Program-made: the position numbers and the translations under genes
Assembly (NCBI GenBank): GCA_002898315.1
Contig: BEHV01000001.1
Location: 124,001-188,000, forward strand
Direction: 5' to 3'
From: a bacterium HR19
Lineage (GTDB): Bacteria > Calescibacteriota > Calescibacteriia > Calescibacteriales > Calescibacteriaceae
DNA: 64,000 bases
Shown here: piece by piece, positions 62,205 through 64,000 of the stretch
Position numbering within the stretch: position 1 is the first letter of the stretch
How the letters are laid out: every line of letters begins with the position of its first letter
Notes under the pieces: generated by a model
Told to the model about the DNA's origin: nothing
What the model saw: only the letters and a program-made list of their open reading frames with translations
The model's database searches: none

Positions 62205-63034
62205 AAAAAGGCTTTCAGAGTATTCCTCATAAGTTCGGCGACTGTAATTATACCTACTCCGCCGGGGACAGGTGTTATAATGCTTGCTCTTTTTTTTGCT
62301 TCATCGTATTCAACATCTCCGAAAACCTTCCCATCAACAACCCGCGTTCCTATATCAATAACAACTGCCCCGCGCTTTATCCATTCTCCCTTTATAAGTC
62401 CCGGAATTCCAACTGCGGAGATAACTATATCTGCATCTTTGATGTATTCAGATAAATCTTTGGTTGCTCTGTGGCATATCGTAACCGTTGCTCCCATATT
62501 CACGAGGACCGAGGCGCACGGTTTCCCCACAAGGTCAGAAGCACCAACAACAACCGCTTTTTTACCTTCAACGGCAACCTTATATTCTTCAAATATATCA
62601 ATCATCGCTTGTGAAGCGCATGGTAAAAACCTTGCACTCCTGTAATCTTTCAGAACCTTGCCCAAATTCTCCGATGTCAGACAATCAACATCTTTCAACG
62701 GGTAAATTATATCTAAAACATCTTTTCTGATATGTGATGGCAACGGAAGTTGAACGATAAAACCTGAGCAGTCAGACGAATTCAACTCATATATCTTCTG
62801 CACCAGGTCGCCTTCGCTCACATCAGCAGGAAAATAAAAAACCTCAATCTCTATGCCACAGTAATCAGCATATTTTCTTTTATTCCTTATGTAAAGCTCC
62901 ATCTCGCTATCATTTCCTATTGCTATTATTGAGAGCCTAACATTATACGAATCTCTTTTCAGAGCTAAAACTTTATTTCTCACCTCATCAAAAATTCTTT
63001 GAGCAATCGCCTTCCCATTTACTTCAACAGACAT
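62147..63034 (-). CDS. folD: Methylene-THF dehydrogenase / cyclohydrolase
   Basis: A 295-residue FolD from ATG 63034, which starts the conserved SVEVNGKAIAQRIFDEV. Catalytic YIRNK (Tyr and Lys), IVQLPLP and DVDCLTSENLGKVL with its Asp are in place. The nucleotide part has VVGASDLVGKPCASVLVN, where the usual Arg of GRSxxVGxP is Ala, and PVPGGVGIIT where PMT is normal. It interconverts methylene-, methenyl- and formyl-tetrahydrofolate, supplying the donor for panB. The last 18 residues (from about YSSSAIG) are antisense to the biotinyl gene. Confidence 0.9.
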   Translation of the reverse strand: MSVEVNGKAIAQRIFDEVRNKVLALKRDSYNVRLSIIAIGNDSEMELYIRNKRKYADYCGIEIEVFYFPADVSEGDLVQKIYELNSSDCSGFIVQLPLPSHIRKDVLDIIYPLKDVDCLTSENLGKVLKDYRSARFLPCASQAMIDIFEEYKVAVEGKKAVVVGASDLVGKPCASVLVNMGATVTICHRATKDLSEYIKDADIVISAVGIPGLIKGEWIKRGAVVIDIGTRVVDGKVFGDVEYDEAKKRASIITPVPGGVGIITVAELMRNTLKAFFYSSSAIGSPSTTEPPSWM

Positions 63035-63105
63035 AATAATTTGAAGATTATAAGAGTTTGAAATACTTCTCAATTTCTGCGAGAAAATTAGCAAAAACCA
63101 AAAAA

Positions 63106-63990
63106 TTATAGAATCAAACCTCTTTCTTTGAGGTAGGACTTCAAAGCATCTTCAACGCTCATCATATCGTTTTTGCCAAGCTTCTCAAGAACTGAGTTTT
63201 TTAGAACAGAGTAATTTGGTCTTTGAGCGGGCGCCCGAAGTTCCGCAAGAGTAATAGGTTCTATAAACCTGTCATCAAGATGTAAAAGATCTGCGATAAG
63301 ACGAGAAAAATCATACCAAGAAATCTCACCAATCTGCATTATATGAACTATACCAGTAAAACCTTCTTTTGCAAGTTCAACTATTTTTCTCGCAAGGTCA
63401 AAAGTATAAGTCGGAGCAGAAAAAACATCATAAACTATTCTCATTTTCTTCTGCGAGCTTATGTTCTCAATCACTCTTTCAACAAAGTTTCGGTAAGTCC
63501 TTCCGGCAATATAAGAACCATTAACTCCATAAAGCCCGCCAGACCTCACTATAATGAACTTGCTGTATCCAGATTTTTTAATGAGAAGTTCTCCAAGGAG
63601 TTTTGATAAAGCGTAGACAGAAAGCGGATTCGGTTCGTCTTGCTCCTCATAAGGCAACCTCTTCTTCCCATCAAAAACATAATCTGTTGATACATTTATA
63701 AAAGTTGCTGAAATCTCTTTGCATAAAAGAAGGAGAAAATAAGGAGCAAAAGAATTCACCGAAAACACTCTTTCGGCATTCTCAACCTTCTCCGCACCAT
63801 CAACATTATTCCACCCAGTAGCGTTGAAGACAAAATCTGGTCTTATTTCAAAAATTATCTTCTTGACTTTCTCAAGGTCGGTTATATCCACCTCTTCCCT
63901 TGAAAATGAGAACACCTCAGAGCTCTTTGAAAGCCATCTTATAAGGTCAAAACCAAGCTGACCCCTTGAACCAAAAACAACAGCTTTCAT
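63106..63990 (-). CDS. rfbD: dTDP-4-dehydrorhamnose reductase
   Basis: A 294-residue RfbD/RmlD from ATG 63990; a TTG at 63999 would add three residues. KAVVFGSRGQLGFDLIRWLS is the NADPH motif, FVFNATGWNNVDGAEK and INVSTDYVFDGKKRLPYEE the substrate strand, with catalytic YALSKLLGE, and RPNYSVLKNSVLEKLG closes the domain. The enzyme makes dTDP-L-rhamnose for LPS or other glycans. The upstream side is cut by the window, so rfbA, rfbB and rfbC may be just beyond. Confidence 0.92.
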   Translation of the reverse strand: MKAVVFGSRGQLGFDLIRWLSKSSEVFSFSREEVDITDLEKVKKIIFEIRPDFVFNATGWNNVDGAEKVENAERVFSVNSFAPYFLLLLCKEISATFINVSTDYVFDGKKRLPYEEQDEPNPLSVYALSKLLGELLIKKSGYSKFIIVRSGGLYGVNGSYIAGRTYRNFVERVIENISSQKKMRIVYDVFSAPTYTFDLARKIVELAKEGFTGIVHIMQIGEISWYDFSRLIADLLHLDDRFIEPITLAELRAPAQRPNYSVLKNSVLEKLGKNDMMSVEDALKSYLKERGLIL

Positions 63991-64000
63991 AAAAATCAAA

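Noticed and set aside
1-64000. tRNA or rRNA genes
   Set aside because: No cloverleaf with GTTCRA-type T-loop or rRNA-like sequence was seen by eye; a covariance search would be needed to exclude a tRNA.

Overview
The window comes from a low-GC, gram-negative bacterium with a full outer-membrane toolkit: lpxC, a BamA/Omp85 protein, OprP and other beta-barrels, several lipoproteins, and MotA/MotB plus FliQ for a flagellum. Gene density is high, strands switch often, and TrpB2, Sua5, a CcdA-thioredoxin fusion and a type I/III-like CRISPR repeat hint at a thermophile. The phylum cannot be fixed from this sequence. TGA is used as a normal stop (for example at the ends of bamA and the lgt-like gene), so the genetic code is the standard bacterial one.

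Layout. 0-6.4 kb: a minus-strand block with a cut DegT/DnrJ aminotransferase, a very large lipoprotein, a sugar nucleotidyltransferase and a CcdA-TlpA fusion. 6.5-12 kb: anmK, a four-repeat CRISPR array without cas genes, rlmB, a 3-hydroxyacyl-CoA dehydrogenase, and infC-thrS. 12.1-18.9 kb: a decaying stretch with a frameshifted small outer-membrane protein, a ferredoxin/metallo-beta-lactamase protein, a broken trpS, a large secreted metalloprotease-like protein with a ruined HExxH motif and a Gly/Cys C-terminal sorting-like tail, a lipoprotein, and a truncated, frameshifted M50 protease. 18.9-25 kb: glgB, a GT4 glycosyltransferase, trpB2, fliQ and leuB. 24.8-31.7 kb: envelope proteins, a tandem alpha/beta hydrolase, MaoC, birA and yajC. 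31.9-44.3 kb: a zero-gap operon (ABC exporter, Lgt-like/lipoprotein fusion, comFC), fumC, cmk, rsmH, sua5, lpxC, panBCD and proB. 44.3-47.4 kb: a TnpB remnant between imperfect direct repeats, then bamA. 47.5-58.8 kb: GYD protein, cobQ, two extended SDRs, gatC, a porin, pstS, oprP and an alpha-oxoamine synthase. 58.8-64 kb: an uncharacterised protein, motB-motA, a ComEA-like protein, ferredoxin, cysC, a single biotinyl-domain protein, folD and rfbD.

Themes. Envelope building dominates: lipid A (lpxC), outer-membrane insertion (BamA), lipoprotein modification (Lgt-like), murein recycling (anmK), deoxysugar synthesis (rfbD, DegT, nucleotidyltransferase) and possibly sphingolipid-type lipids. 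Cofactor synthesis is represented by panBCD, birA with its biotin acceptor, cobQ and folD. comFC and a ComEA-like protein suggest DNA uptake. Six convergent gene pairs overlap at their 3' ends, in several cases by giving one protein a non-conserved tail.
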